Assembly (NCBI GenBank): GCA_902729315.2
Contig: LR746278.1
Location: 4,939,911-5,003,910, forward strand
DNA length: 64,000 nt
Source: Spirodela intermedia
Lineage: Eukaryota > Streptophyta > Magnoliopsida > Alismatales > Araceae
Reading direction: 5' to 3'
Shown here: positions 1-11,670 of the stretch, in pieces
Layout: each line of letters opens with the position of its first letter
How positions within the stretch are numbered: position 1 is the first letter of the stretch
Made by a program: the position numbers and the translations under genes
Notes under the pieces: generated by a model
Databases searched by the model: none
What the model was told of the DNA's origin: nothing
The model's input: the letters and a program-made list of their open reading frames with translations, nothing else

Positions 1-139
1 AAACACAACACCTTTACAAGATGCATTTCGTGATGAACATCAACCATCACCATGGTATGCACATATTGTTAATTTTCTAGTTTCTAAAAAATATCCAGAA
101 TAGTGAGAGAAGAACAGAAAAAATCATTTCTTTTCTAAG

Positions 140-1292
140 ATCAAATTTTAAAGAGATGTGTTTTTGAAGAAGAATATCATAGCATTCTTAACATGTGTCA
201 TTCATCTAACTATTGAAGACATTTCTCTAGATGAAAAATAATTACAAAAAAAATTCAGTGTGGTTTTTATTGGCCTACAATCATTAGAGATTCTATGGAA
301 TTTAGTAGAACATGTATTACATACCAATCTATAATTAACATGAGTAAAAAAGATGAAATTCCCATGAGTAACATGTTAGTAGTTGAAATTTTTGATGTAT
401 GGGGAATAGATTTCATAGGTCCCTTCCCATCAGCTGAAAAATATGAATATATTTTGCTTGTTGTTGATTATGTGTCAAGTGGGTGGAAGCTATTGCTACT
501 ATAACTAATGGTCATAAAATCGTGATGAAATTTGTGCAAGAAAATATTTTTTCGAGATTTGAATGTCCTAGAGTAATTATTAGTGATGAAGGAACATATT
601 TTACAAATAAACATTTCAGAGAACTGTTGAAAAAGAATGAAATACATCATAGAGTAGCCACTCCATATCATCCCCAAATAAATGGGCAAATTGAAGTAGA
701 AAATAAGAAAATTTTAAACATTTTGAGAAAAATAATTAGACCAGATAGGAAAGATTGGCCTACGAAATTACAAGATGCATTATGGGCTTATAGAACAGCT
801 TATAAAAATTTCATAGGTAAGTCTCTGTTTCGTCTCATTTTTAGAAAGCTATGTCATCTTCTTGTGAAAATAGAGCATAAAGCATTATGGGCTATTAAAT
901 ATTTATGTATGGATGAAAAAATCAATTGGTGGACATAGAATTTTTCAACTACATGAAATAGAGAAATTGAGGAATGAAGCTTATGAAAATCATAGAATAT
1001 ATAAAGAAAAAACTAAAACTTTTCATGATAAATATATTAACAGAAAAAAAATTGATGTTGGACAAAAAGTGTGGTTATATGATTCTAGGCTGAAATTATT
1101 CTCAAGAAAATTAAAATAAAAATAGACAGGGCCTTATGTGGTGGAAGAGACATATGATCACAGGGCTGTAATGATTAAAGATCCTAAAAGTGATCATAAC
1201 TATAAGGTAAATGGACAGCGGCTTAAACATTACATAGAACATGAATGTCTTGTAGAAAAAGAAATTTTATTATTAAAAGAAATTCAAGAGTA
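140..1292 (+). pseudogene. Ty3/gypsy integrase remnant (family 1)
   Basis: This is the end of the pol polyprotein. A degenerate zinc-binding N-terminus (Cys/His residues around 150-230) leads into the integrase catalytic core. The first Asp is in a GIDFIGPFP context near 400, the second in an IISDEGTYF context near 575, and the Glu follows a PYHP..NGQIE context near 690. After the core comes the usual [10 protein letters not shown] stretch near 1075. A frameshift near 480 separates the first Asp from the rest, and another near 910 separates the core from the C-terminal part, so no intact integrase can be made. The reading ends at a stop near 1292. The copy at 61.4-62.5 kb is the closest relative in this window. 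Confidence 0.85.
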
Positions 1293-2871
1293 AGATTAAT
1301 GTGTCCAGCTGAAGACATTAAATTCAGCGTTCCATGGGAGGCAACCCATGGTTTTTATTTCACTCTATTTATTTAATTTTAAGTTCTATTTTTCTTAGAA
1401 TTTTGCAGTACTTATTTCTGCATTTATTTTTTTTCGAAAAAGCACAAGTAGAGTGTAAGATGAAGTGGAAAATTAAAATTGAGGTTGACGTGATGTCTTT
1501 CTAAGCTTTATCATTTATGACAATATTTTCAGTGCTTAACTTTACATATATGCATACTTCACTTGAAAATTATATTTTCGGCATATTTTGTTCTAATTTT
1601 TCTGTGTCATTGAGGACAATGTCATTTTTAAGTTGGGGGGTGAAGTATTAATTCTTAATTTATGTTGTAAGACGATTAAGAACATATGTTTGCATTTATT
1701 TTCACGCCCACTTAAAACAGCAACTAAAAAAATTCAGAAAAACTACATCATCTATTTTCTGATTTTCTATCAGGAACAATAGACTGTTAAAAACAGCAGA
1801 GAAAAACCAGTCCGAAATTTGAAATTCTAGAGAGCCTTTTCTCACATTTCAATCCCCTAGACATATATTGCTGAAATTCGAAATTACAGCTATAAAGAGG
1901 ATAGTTTTGATTTATTTTTGACAAATTCATTGTTGCTGAAAATAGAACTGAAAACAAAAAACAGAACTATCAAAACTATGTAATTTATAAATTTTTTACA
2001 TCATATTGGATGTACTAAAAATTAAATCAATTAGATTGATTGATAGCAAAAGATACTAGAAAAATTATTATTGAGCTGAAAGAATGATTAGTAGCATAAA
2101 ATGTTGAAATATTTCTTAGATATATGATAGATAACATGGATTTGATTTTACAAATTTTCACTTCATAATCTTGATGGATAATATTTACTTGATGTGAAAA
2201 TTTGATTGATCATTTGAGTTTCATGGAGATTTTTGCACCTTGATCTATAGGACTTGTGAGGAGAAATCACTTATTTTGAAAAAAAAAAAGAGAGAGAGTA
2301 ATGTGGAAAATCTAAAAATGAAGAGTACACATAGAGGGTGTGATACATCATTCTCATTGTCGAAAATCGCGATAGAAAAACACTTGCTGCAAAATAAGTG
2401 GATAAAGTGAAAGCCCTAGAAATGAAGAATACATATGGAAGGTGTGAGTAATCATTATTATTGTCCAAATTTGTCTACAGGAAAAGTTACTTATCCACTA
2501 TAGAAAAAAAAGAAGAAATATAGTGCAAACTTCAAAAATCAACCCATGGAAAAAGGAAAATGTAAGATCAATATTATTCTTAGATGAGAATTGATAATTA
2601 AAATATCTTGTAAATATATCTATGAGTGAAGAAATGATAAAGATGTAAATAGAAGAAGTAAAGTTTAGATTGTTATTCTAAGGAGTGCTTAAATATTTAA
2701 GTGCTTGACATCATTCCTAAATACTTGATATAAGAATCTAAAGTGTCTAAAGGTGCATCATTTCTAATTATATTTTTTTTATGTACTGAAATATGATGTT
2801 TTCAGATTTGTGATTTTTTCTTCTCATAATTCTATTGCTAAGGGACTAATAATGATTTAAGTTCGGGGGTG
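1293..2871 (+). other. 3' non-coding region and polypurine tract of family-1 element
   Basis: No gene is seen between the integrase stop and the LTR. Two G-rich tracts of the form AAGTTGGGGGG / AAGTTCGGGGG lie near 1637 and 2861. The second directly abuts the LTR and is the likely plus-strand primer. Near 2310-2475 a unit of about 100 bp, beginning AAATGAAGA.TACA, is repeated twice with changes. The same layout recurs at 62.5-64.0 kb (+), 46.85-48.5 kb (-) and, in part, at 16.0-16.7 kb (-), so it is a family trait. Confidence 0.75.
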
Positions 2872-4616
2872 TGATAAGTCTTCTTTATCATGAGTTAATA
2901 ATTAATAAATAATATAGTTTTAGCCTTAACTCATGATAAATAGACTTATATTTATGTTAAATTATGAAAAGTAGTTTTGAGTTGATTAATGTGAATTTTT
3001 GGCTAATTATGTGATTTTATACAAATTTATATAATTTTTATAATCTTATTTTTGAGATAAATGAAAAAAAAGAAATTAAAATAAAAATATAGAGAAAGGG
3101 GGGGACCCATCAGTCAATCGGGCCTACAAGCGAGTCAAAAGCCCATTGGGGGGAGCTATGAACAAGGGCTCAAGTAGTTATGGACTGATGGGGGCATGTG
3201 TGCGCCACTTCCCTTCCACGTCAACGGTGGCTGGCCGACTATGGGGCAAGGAATGGTAATACACGTGAGAAAGGGACTCATTGCTTGGAAATATAATATT
3301 ACTATATATTCATCCAAAACTTTGGCATACAATCGATGTGAAACTAAACCCGCATCACACCTTCTTTAGAATGATTTTGTTTATTTTAATACCTAAAATA
3401 CCCCTTAGTTATAACAACAATCTACCATGATGATGTCACTTTATAAGGGTATTAGAGTACTTATTTCAATCTCCCTCATACAAGTGGATGACTGACGTGG
3501 GTTCAAATCCTACCAGAGTCAAAACTCATATTTTTATCTGATTAAATCATAACATTCTTGTAGATTGCCGATGAAAGATTAAGCTGCTAGAATTGCTTAA
3601 TCATCGGTGAAAATCTTGTCAACGTGATTCGCAGAGTATTCTTACTAAAATTATTGAATGATTCGCAATAAAAGGATCGCTAATTCATCTAGTAAAGCAT
3701 CTTCAATTGATTGACGAATAAGTCATCGTTGAGAAGAAGACGATCCACCAGGAAATAAGTCACCACCTCCTGAGAGCGTACTAGATGCGATGAAAAATCT
3801 TCTCTTGCTGCGCGGACCTGAAGATGAAGCTCCCTGACACGCGCCCCACCTCTATCTAGCTCCTCTCCATCAGGTGATAACTGTCAAAGAGCTGCAAAGT
3901 CACCATTTTTCCACTCTACTAGGTTACAGTCGCCGAAGACAATTCGATGACCCATTTCATTGATCTCTAGACTTCACAAGAAGATCTAGAGATTGCCCAT
4001 GTCATCTTTGTCCAAGGAGAGTCTTCAAGGCCATAGACATTGCACAACAATCCTTCCAAACACTCAGAATTTTCGTGCATCACCAACACATCGTCGACGT
4101 GACGTCGGAACTCTATTTTCTTACTTTCAACTTAATTTTTACTTCATTTAGTGATAATTTGTGTGATTTAAATTTATCAAACTATTCTTCATTTAATTAC
4201 AGTTCTTCTCGCTTTTACAGATCTTAATTTGATTAATTAAATCATCTATAATCACTTACATAAATATCACTAGGTGGAACTTTGTTTCAACTCGATTCGC
4301 ATTCGTTAGGTGCTAACGTCATCTTGATGTCCGCACCCTTATTTTCTTTTTTCACAAATTTTAAATATATTTCATTTTTATTTTTTAATCTAAAATTCAT
4401 AAAAAAAATGTATTCTTTAAAAAAAATTAAAAAATTATCTGATATTATTACATCCGTGTGATTGACTTGGAAATTTTTCACTATTTTTACAATTTTTATT
4501 GAATTATAATTGATATATTTGTTCACAAATACTTCTAAATATTTAAAAAATTATATTTTCTAATTTTATAAATTTTAAATTTACATGATTTACTATACAA
4601 CGACTAAGTTACGTCA
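2872..4616 (+). repeat. Family-1 LTR (long subtype), 3' LTR
   Basis: The LTR begins TGATAAGTC and ends ACGTCA, giving TG...CA ends and 1745 bp. It abuts the polypurine tract on the left. The first 75 bp form an inverted repeat. It carries the roughly 110 bp extra segment (about 3370-3480) that marks the long LTR subtype shared with 52074-53813. The antisense snRNA-like promoter is decayed here (9 of 11 bases at 3334-3344), but the 25 bp spacing to TATATA at 3303-3308 is kept. Confidence 0.85.
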
Positions 4617-7357
4617 CCTAACCATCAAATTCAACAACCTGTAGGATTTAATGATTTATCTACGTAGGAATTATTAAGGCAGATGTTGCAAGAACAAAGA
4701 GAATTACAATAGGAAATGAGGCATATGAAGTTCCAAATTGAAGGCCGATATCAACCTAATCAAATCAGATCAGATAATCATCTTGACAAGAGAATAGAAA
4801 TAGATAATAGCAATAGAGAATTAGGACAGTTGCCCATGCAATCAGATTCCAACCCAAGAAATATGAGAGGACCATTAAATCAATGCCAAGTCCATCAATT
4901 GGAACTTAACGACCAAAATCGTGAAACAATCAATGGGATCTCCAAATTGAGAAATGGTAAGGTACTTTCGGATCCATATCACGCAGCTGTAGGTGAAGCA
5001 TAGGATGAGGAGGAAGAAATAGAAGCATCAAAGGAAATGATTTCAACAAAAAATAAGGGTAAGAATAAGGAAGGTATGGAACCCAACCCTTCCACATATA
5101 CACCTCCGATTCCATTTCCATAAGCCTTATGTGATGTCAAATTAAAAAGTGCTGATTCTAATGAGAAAATCCTTGAAATTTTTAAACAAGTAACAATCAA
5201 TATACTATTAGTTGATGTCATTCAACACATTCCATCTTATGCGAAATTTTTAAAAAGTTTATGCATTCTAGCAAGGAAGCAAAACATAATTCAATTGTCT
5301 GAAACCATTAGCTCAATTTTGTTGAATCATATTTGATGAACTTGATTTGGAGGTTAAATATGTCGTCTTGATGCAACCAAGTTCATGCAAATAACATTTA
5401 TAAAGCCTCACTCTTCCGTTTAGGATAAGTAAGGGCCGATCCTTAGGGAGTGTGAGTAATGAGAGTAAGAATTCTACTTAATTTTATTTCTATATATATA
5501 TAAAGATATGCTTGAGATTGTAAGGGTGGAATTAATTTAATAAGGGTAAAGATAAGGAAAATGAAAATTATGGCAAAGGGGAGAGAATGAATCTAACGCA
5601 ATAGAATGATAGAATAAATGATAAAACTAGTTCAAATTAAAAATTAATCTATCTATAGAGAAGATTACAAGGACATCCCAGATCTAGATCTTGCACAAAC
5701 CTCATTGTGCGTTAGTCCTAGGCTGAGTGGTGCTTGATTTGTGATGATCTTGATGCGTTCCAGGTAGTCTCTTCTCCACAATGATTTTAGGCACAAGAAT
5801 GTTGTTGTCCAGGCCTTGATTTCCCTCTTATTTCCTCTAGCTAGCCACTACTAGAGAGAGAGTCAAAAAGTGTCCTCCAAGAGGAGGACAAGAGGCCTTA
5901 AACCTCTAGAAAATTAGGCGCCTCCAATAGATAGTTATGATTAATAATCGACTCTCTTGGTGGATAGTCTAGATTCTTCCATGAGGACGGCGCTCTAATT
6001 CTCCTCTTAATCTCATCTTAAGATGTCTTAAGATGGGCAGCTTAGTTCTCATCTCTTAATAGCCCTTTTAAGTCCAAATGGGCTAGGCCAAAGTGACACC
6101 CTCTCTTGGGCCTATAAACATATTAGGCCAGCCTTCATAAGACTTGGGCTTTCCTTGGGTTGAAGACTTGAGCTTCTTTCATTACTTCTAGCTCATAATA
6201 AGAGCTCACCTGAGTCCTTGCAATCAAATAATTATCAACAGAATGTGAGAGAATCATTACTTGACTTCATAAAAGTCAAGTGGGGTTAGTCTCATAATCT
6301 CAATAAAATAAGTAAAATAATATGTAATAGAACTTAAATGATGAAACATTATGAATGACATAATGAGTTAGTAACACATGTATAATTGCATTATCTACCC
6401 ACTAATTAATATCTATATATAAGATACTAACTATTAATTTATAATTATCAATATTGTAACTAAGAAGTGTGATCTAGGTGCTCCACTAATCAAATACGAG
6501 ATCTAAGGTATGGTTTTCACACATTCATTACTTGATTCAAGAGCTAGTGTGAATATTTTACCTAATCAGGATCTAGGCTTTTTATGATTTATATAAAATT
6601 GGTGATTTACAGCCCCTCTTGGTAGAATTGTAGCTAATAGATGGATCATTCTGTCAAACTTATGAAATATTAGAGGATGTAATCGTGAAGATAGAAAAAT
6701 GTTATTTTCCTATTGATTTTATTACTGTTTATATGAAGATCATGGAGAACATAAGCCATGCTCCAATTATCCTCAGAAGGCCATTCTTGGCCATAGTTAA
6801 AGCCACAATGGATTGGAGAAAATGAACCGCAGAGCTAAAGTTTGGTCAAGAGAGAGTAGAATTAAATATCTCAAAATAATTGAAATATCTAGATTACTCT
6901 GAAAATTTGTGTAATATTGATATCATTGATGAGTGTGCAAATGAGCTTTGTAGCAGAGAGACAAGCTGTGCGTTGGAGGATTCAGTGAACTCAATTGAGA
7001 TAAATTTCTCCAAATCAATCCAGCACTATGCCAAATTTGAAGCCATTGTCTACACATATGAAGTATGCATTTTTGGGATCATTCATTCCTTTGATTATTT
7101 TATCTTCATTAAGAAGCTGGAAGGAAGATTAATCGAGATATTAAAAAAATACAAAGCGGCGATTGGGTGGACTTTAACAGATATATAAGGCATCAGCCCT
7201 GAGGAATGTATGCATCATATTTCTATTAAAGATAATGCTCGACCAATAAGAGATGTGCAGCGAAGATTAAATCTAACGATACTTGAAGTAATCAAGGCTG
7301 AGATTATATAGTAGTTGAATGCGGAGAACATCTATGTAATCTCTGACAGCCTATAGG
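4617..7357 (+). pseudogene. Family-2 Ty3/gypsy gag end, protease and start of RT
   Basis: Family-2 coding remnant. The gag C-terminal/linker part (4680-5328) ends with an IPSYAKFLKSLC context typical of the stretch before protease in Athila/Tat-type elements. The protease follows after an inserted solo LTR. Its active-site context LLDSRASVNILP lies near 6530-6560, with the usual Gly replaced by Arg, and it runs on through PIDFITV to about 6830. The linker to RT (GWTLTDI, then CMHHISIKDN) ends at the insertion of the next LTR at 7358. Several stops and frame changes are present. The longest clean piece is 6880-7188. Confidence 0.7.
5334..6450 (+). mobile_element. Solo LTR, unclassified family, with perfect target duplication
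   Basis: A 1117 bp insertion splits the family-2 gag/protease coding region. It begins TGATGAACTTG and ends TAATTATCA. It is flanked by the identical 5 bp target duplication ATATT (5329-5333 and 6451-6455), as expected for an LTR retrotransposon reduced to one LTR. No coding sequence is seen. The first 53 bases contain a 9 bp inverted pair (5336-5344 with 5378-5386). It does not resemble the family-1 or family-2 LTRs. The strand is assigned from the hairpin end and is tentative. Confidence 0.75.
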
Positions 7358-8093
7358 TGATGTGACTTAGTCGTTGTATAGTAAATCACGCAAATTTAAA
7401 ATTTATAAAATTAGAAAATACAAATTTTTAGATATTTAGAAGTATTTATAAACAAATATATCAATTATACTTCAATAAAACTTTCAAAAATAGTGATAAT
7501 TTTCCAAGTCAATCACAAGGATGTAATATAATATCTAGTAATTATTCAAAATTTTCCTCAGAATACTATTTTCTATAAATTTTATACTAAGAAATAAAAA
7601 GAAAATATATTTAAAATTCACGAAAAAGAAAAATAAGGGTGCAGACATCAGGATGACATCAGCACCTGACGAATGTGAATCAAACAAAAATAGAGTTCCG
7701 CCCGACGATTTTTACGTAAGTGATTACAGACAATTTAATTGATCAAATTAAGATCTGTAAAAGTCAGAAGAATTGTAATTGAATGAAGTATATCTTGGTA
7801 AATTTAAATCACACAAATTATCACTAATGAAGTAGAAATTAAGTTGAAAGTAGGAAAATAGAGTTCCAATATCGCAATGGCGATATGTCAGCGATGCACC
7901 AGAATCTTAAGCATTTGGGAGGATCGTTGTGCAGTGTCCACGGCCTCGAAGGCTTTCCTTGGACAAGGACGGTGTGGGCAATCTTTAGATCTCCTTACAA
8001 AGTCTAGAGATCAATGAAATGGGTCATCGAATTGTCTCCGGCGGCTGTCACTCAATGGAGCGGAAAAACGGCGACTTTGCGGCTCTCCAATAG

Positions 8094-8378
8094 TTGTCAC
8101 CCGACGGAGAGGAGCTGGATGGAGGTGGGGCACGTGTCAGGGAGCTTCATCCTCAGGTCCGCATAGTAAGAGGAAGCTCTTCATCACATCCGGTATGCTC
8201 TCAGGAGGTGACGACTCATCTCCCGGCAGATCGTCCTCTTCCCGACGACGGCTTGTTCGTCGATCAATCGGAGATGCTTCACTCAATGGATTCGCAATCT
8301 TTGTTTCACGAATCATTCAGCAATTTTAGTAACAATGCTCCGCGAATCATGTTGGCGAGATTTTCGCCGATGATCTAG
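8094..8378 (+). other. Antisense LTR ORF (broken copy)
   Basis: This is one copy of an ORF that recurs in the family-1 LTRs on the strand opposite the LTR. It contains the shared residues DGEELDGGG and FVDQSEM. In this copy the N-terminal part is cut off by a stop near 8092. No known domain is recognised. Confidence 0.3.
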
Positions 8379-8519
8379 CAATTCTAGTAGCTTAATCCTT
8401 CACCGGCGATTTGTAGGAAAGTCACAATAATTAGATAAAAGATATGAGTTTTGGTTCTTGGAGGATTCGAACTCGCGCCAGTTGCCCGCCCTTTCTGGGG
8501 AAGGTGTGGCGTGAGTTTA

Positions 8520-8561
8520 GTCCCACATTGCTTGTGCGCCGAAGTTTTTGACGAATATATA
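8520..8561 (+). promoter_or_regulatory. snRNA-type USE plus TATA in LTR (antisense)
   Basis: GTCCCACATTG (10 of 11 to the plant USE consensus RTCCCACATCG) is followed by 25 bp and then TATATA. In plant snRNA genes this short spacing specifies RNA polymerase III; polymerase II genes use about one helical turn more. Confidence 0.5.
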
Positions 8562-8583
8562 GTAATATTACATTTGCAATCAA

Positions 8584-8775
8584 GTCCCTTTCTCGTGCAT
8601 GTACGACCACTCCTTGCCCCACAACCGGCTGGCCACCGGTGACGTGGAAGGGGAGTGGTGCACACGTGCCCCAATCGGTCGTAGCCGCTCGAGCCCTTGT
8701 TCGCGGTTCCTCCTTGACTACACTTCCGACCCACTTGCGGGCCCGGCTGACCAGTGGGTCCCCCCCCCCCATTTT
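8584..8775 (+). ncRNA. Candidate pol III small RNA in LTR (copy 1)
   Basis: The start is placed 28-29 bases downstream of the first T of the TATA element, as in plant U6 genes. The end is placed at the first run of four T. The intervening block of about 190 bp is strikingly GC-rich in an AT-rich LTR. The block is also found in the other short-subtype LTRs. Transcription is inferred, not observed. Confidence 0.3.
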
Positions 8776-10236
8776 GCTATATTTTTATTTTTATTTCTTT
8801 TTCTTCATTTATCCTAAAAGTAAGACTATAAAAATCATAAAAATTCGTATAATTACCCAAAATTTCACATTAATCAATTGAAAACTACTTTTCACACTTA
8901 ACACAAATTTAAGTCTATTTATCATGAGTTAAGGCTAAAACTATATTATTTACTAATTATTAACTCATGATAATGAAGACTTATCAATGGGTAAGTCCTA
9001 TTGACATGACTTAGTCATTGTATAGTAAAGCACACAAATTTAAAATTTATAAAACTAGAAAATACTAATTTTCAGATATTTAGAAGTATTTCTGAACAAA
9101 TATATCAATTAAATTTAATAAAAATTACAAAAATAGTGATAATTTTCTAGGTCGATCACAGGGATGTAATCTAATATCAAGTTTTCAGAATTTTTCTCAA
9201 AGAATACTAGTTTCTATGAATTTTATATTATAAAATTAAAATAAAATATATTTAAAATTCATGAAAAAAGAAAATAAAGGTACGGACGTCAGGATGATGT
9301 CAACACCTGACGAACACGAATCATGTAGAAATAGAGTTTCACCTAATGATTCTTACGTAAATGATTATAAATGATTTAATTGATCAAATTAAGATCTGTA
9401 AAAGCCGAAAGAATCGTAATTGAATGAAGTATAACTTGGTAAATTTAAATCACATAAACTATCACTAAATGAAGTAGAAATTAAGTTGAAAGTGGGAAAA
9501 CAGAGTCCCGACGTCGCGGCGGTGATGCGTCGGTGATGTACTAGAATCCTGAGCGTTCAGGAGGATTATTGACGTGACTCAGTCGTTGTATATTAAATCA
9601 CGTAAATATAAAATTTATAATACTAGAAAATACGAATTTTTGGATATTTAGAAGTATTTCTAAATAAATATATCAATTATAATTCAATAAAAAATTCCAA
9701 AAATAGCAGTAATTTTCCAGGTCGATCACAGGGATGTAATATAATATCTGGTATTTATTCAGAATTTTTCTCAATGAATACGATTTTCTATGAATTTTAT
9801 ACTAGGAAATAAGAAGGAAATATATTTAAAATTCACGAAAAAAAAAGAAATAAGGACGCGGACGTCAAGATGACGTCAGCGCCTGGCGAACGCGAATCGG
9901 GCAGAAACAGAGTTCCGCCCGGCGATTCTTGCGTAAGCGATTACAGACGATTTAATTAATCAAATTAAGATCTGTAAAAGCCGGAAGAATCGTAATTGAA
10001 CAAAGTATATTTTGGTAACTTAAAAACACAAAAATTATCACTAAATGAAGCGTAAAGTAAATTTAAAGCAGGAAAACAGAGTTCCGGCGTCACGACGGCG
10101 ATGCGTCGGCGATGCACCGGAATCCTGAGCGTTCGGGAGGATCGTCGTGCAGTGTCCACGGCCTCGAAGGCTCTCCTTGGACAAAGACGACGTGGGCAAT
10201 CTCTAGATCTTCTCGCGAAGTCTAGAGATCAATGAA

Positions 10237-10656
10237 GTGGGTCGTCGAATTGTCTCCGGCGGCTGTCACCCGGCGGAGTGGAAAAACGGCGACTTTGCGG
10301 CTCTCCAGCGGCTGTCACCCGACGGAGAGGAGCTGGATGGAGGTGGGGCGCATATTAGGGAGCTTCATCCTCAGGTCTACGCAGCAAGAGGAGGCTCTTC
10401 ATCGCATCTGGTACGCTCTCAGGAGGTGGCGACTCGTCTCCTAGCGGATCGTCCTCTTCCCGACGATGGCTTGTTCGTCGATCAATCGGAGATGATTTAC
10501 TCGATGGATTCGCGATCCTTTTATCGCGAATCGTTCAGCAATTTTAGTAGCAATGTTCCGCGAATCGCGTTGACGAGATTTTCGCCGATGATCCAGCGAT
10601 TCTGGTTGCTTAATCCTTCACCAGCGATCTGCAGGAAAGTCGCGATAATCAGATAA
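10237..10656 (+). other. Antisense LTR ORF, 139 codons
   Basis: This is the longest copy of the recurrent antisense LTR ORF. It has the shared MG.RIVSGGCHP start region, DGEELDGGG, and the FVDQSEMIYSMDSRSFYRES tail, then runs further to a stop at 10656. It ends about 80 bp before the snRNA-type promoter of the same strand. The product is unknown and may be no protein at all. Confidence 0.3.
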
Positions 10657-10738
10657 AAATATATGAATTTTGACTCTGGGAGGATTTGAACCCGCACCGG
10701 TTGTCCGCCCCTTCTGAGGAAGGTGTGACGCGGGTTTA

Positions 10739-10780
10739 GTCCCACATCGGTTGTGCGCCGATTTTTCAGGTGAATATATA
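10739..10780 (+). promoter_or_regulatory. Perfect snRNA-type USE plus TATA in LTR (antisense)
   Basis: GTCCCACATCG at 10739-10749 matches the plant upstream sequence element at all 11 positions. It is followed by 25 bp and TATATA at 10775-10780, the geometry of polymerase III U6 promoters. It is oriented opposite to the LTR. Confidence 0.6.
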
Positions 10781-10803
10781 GTAATGTTAGCTTTTTAAGC
10801 AAA

Positions 10804-10990
10804 GTCCCTTCTCTCACGTGTACGACCACTCCTTGCCCCACAGCCGGCTGGCCACCGATGACGTGGAAGGGGAGTGGCGCACACGTGCCCCTATCGGTCC
10901 AAGCCGCTCGAGCCCCTGCTCGCGGCTACTCCCTGACTGAGCTTCCGACCCACTTGCGGGCCCGGCTGGCCGGCGGGTCTCCCCCATTTT
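10804..10990 (+). ncRNA. Candidate pol III small RNA in LTR (best copy)
   Basis: Counting 29 bases from the first T of the TATA element gives a G at 10804, the base expected to start a U6-type transcript. The next run of four T is at 10987-10990, giving an RNA of about 185 nt. The block contains several possible stems: CCACTCC (10826-10832) with GGAGTGG (10871-10877), AGCCGC (10902-10907) with GCGGCT (10922-10927), and GACCC with GGGTC near 10947 and 10979. It does not match a known snRNA that I recognise. It could instead be U3 enhancer sequence with no transcript. Confidence 0.35.
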
Positions 10991-11277
10991 GCAATATTTT
11001 AGTTTTATTTCTTTTTCTTCATTTATCTCAAAAGTATAAAAATCACATAAATTCGTATAAAATCACATAATTACCCAAAAAATCACATTAATCAACTGAA
11101 AACCACTTTTCACACTTTAACACAAATATAAGTCTATTTATCACGAGTTAAGGCTAAAACTATATTATTTACTTATTATTAACTCATGATAATGAAGACT
11201 TATCAATCATTGTGTAGTGTCCATGCCTTCAAAGGCTCTCCTTGGACAAGGATGACGTGGACAATCTCTAGATCTCC

Positions 11278-11670
11278 TTGCGAAGTCTAGAGATCAATGA
11301 AATGAGTCATCGAATCGTCTTCGGCAATTATCACCCGGCGGGGCAGAAAAATGGCGACTTTGGGGCTCTCCGGCAGCTATCACCCAATAGAGAGGAGCTA
11401 GATGGAGGTGAGGCATGTGTCAGGGAGCTTCATCCTCAGGTCCGTGTAGTAAGAGAAGGCTCTTCATCGCATCCAGTATGCTCTCAGGAGATGATAACTC
11501 GTCTCCTAGCGGATCATCCTCTTTCTGACGATGGCTTGTTTGTCGATCAATTGGAGATGATTTACTCGATAGATTCGCAATCCTTTTATTGCAAATCATT
11601 CAGCAATTTTAGTAACAATGTTCCGCAAATCGTGTTGATAAGATTTTTCCCAATGATCAAACAATTCTAA
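11278..11670 (+). other. Antisense LTR ORF, 130 codons
   Basis: This is an intact-length copy in an older, long-subtype LTR. It begins MRSLEINEM, as do the copies at 55026-55412 and 58715-59098. It keeps FVDQ.EMIYS.DSQSFY despite many nucleotide changes. No domain is recognised. Confidence 0.3.

Larger units (their letters stand above)
1..4616 (+). mobile_element. Athila-like Ty3/gypsy element (family 1), 3' part
   Basis: The window opens inside this LTR retrotransposon. What remains is the C-terminal integrase region, about 1.6 kb of 3' non-coding DNA, a G-rich polypurine tract and a 3' LTR. The assignment to the Athila/Tat side of Ty3/gypsy rests on the integrase sequence, the long LTR, and sister copies at 46.8-51.1 kb and 52-64 kb that show an Athila-type gag and an Asp-tRNA-like primer site. 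The 5' half and the left target duplication lie outside the window. Coding parts contain frameshifts and stops, so this is a dead copy. Confidence 0.85.
7358..8986 (-). mobile_element. Family-1 solo LTR (short subtype)
   Basis: A 1629 bp LTR in reverse orientation: on the + strand it begins TGATGTGACTTAG and ends GACTTATCA. It interrupts the RT start of the family-2 element. The flanks are ATAGG (7353-7357) and ATGGG (8987-8991), a target duplication with one change. It carries the antisense snRNA-like promoter and GC-rich block. No internal sequence accompanies it, so it is a solo LTR. Confidence 0.85.
9570..11205 (-). mobile_element. Family-1 solo LTR (short subtype), nested inside another LTR
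   Basis: A complete 1636 bp LTR in reverse orientation, inserted into the LTR that starts at 9002. The flanks are ATTAT (9565-9569) and ATCAT (11206-11210), a target duplication with one change. It is among the least decayed LTR copies in the window. The antisense snRNA-type promoter is perfect here, and the GC-rich block behind it keeps its CpG-rich character, suggesting a recent insertion. Confidence 0.88.

Noticed and set aside
2312-2475. Regularly repeated segments that might suggest a CRISPR array
   Set aside because: There are only two diverged units of about 100 bp in a plant retrotransposon tail, with no short conserved repeat and spacer pattern.
1293-2871. An envelope-like ORF after integrase, as reported in some Athila elements
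   Set aside because: No open frame of useful length exists here or in the matching tail at 62.5-64 kb.
8451-8881. Overlapping short frames around the GC-rich LTR block
   Set aside because: They differ from copy to copy and are broken in most LTRs. The block is better explained as regulatory or RNA sequence.
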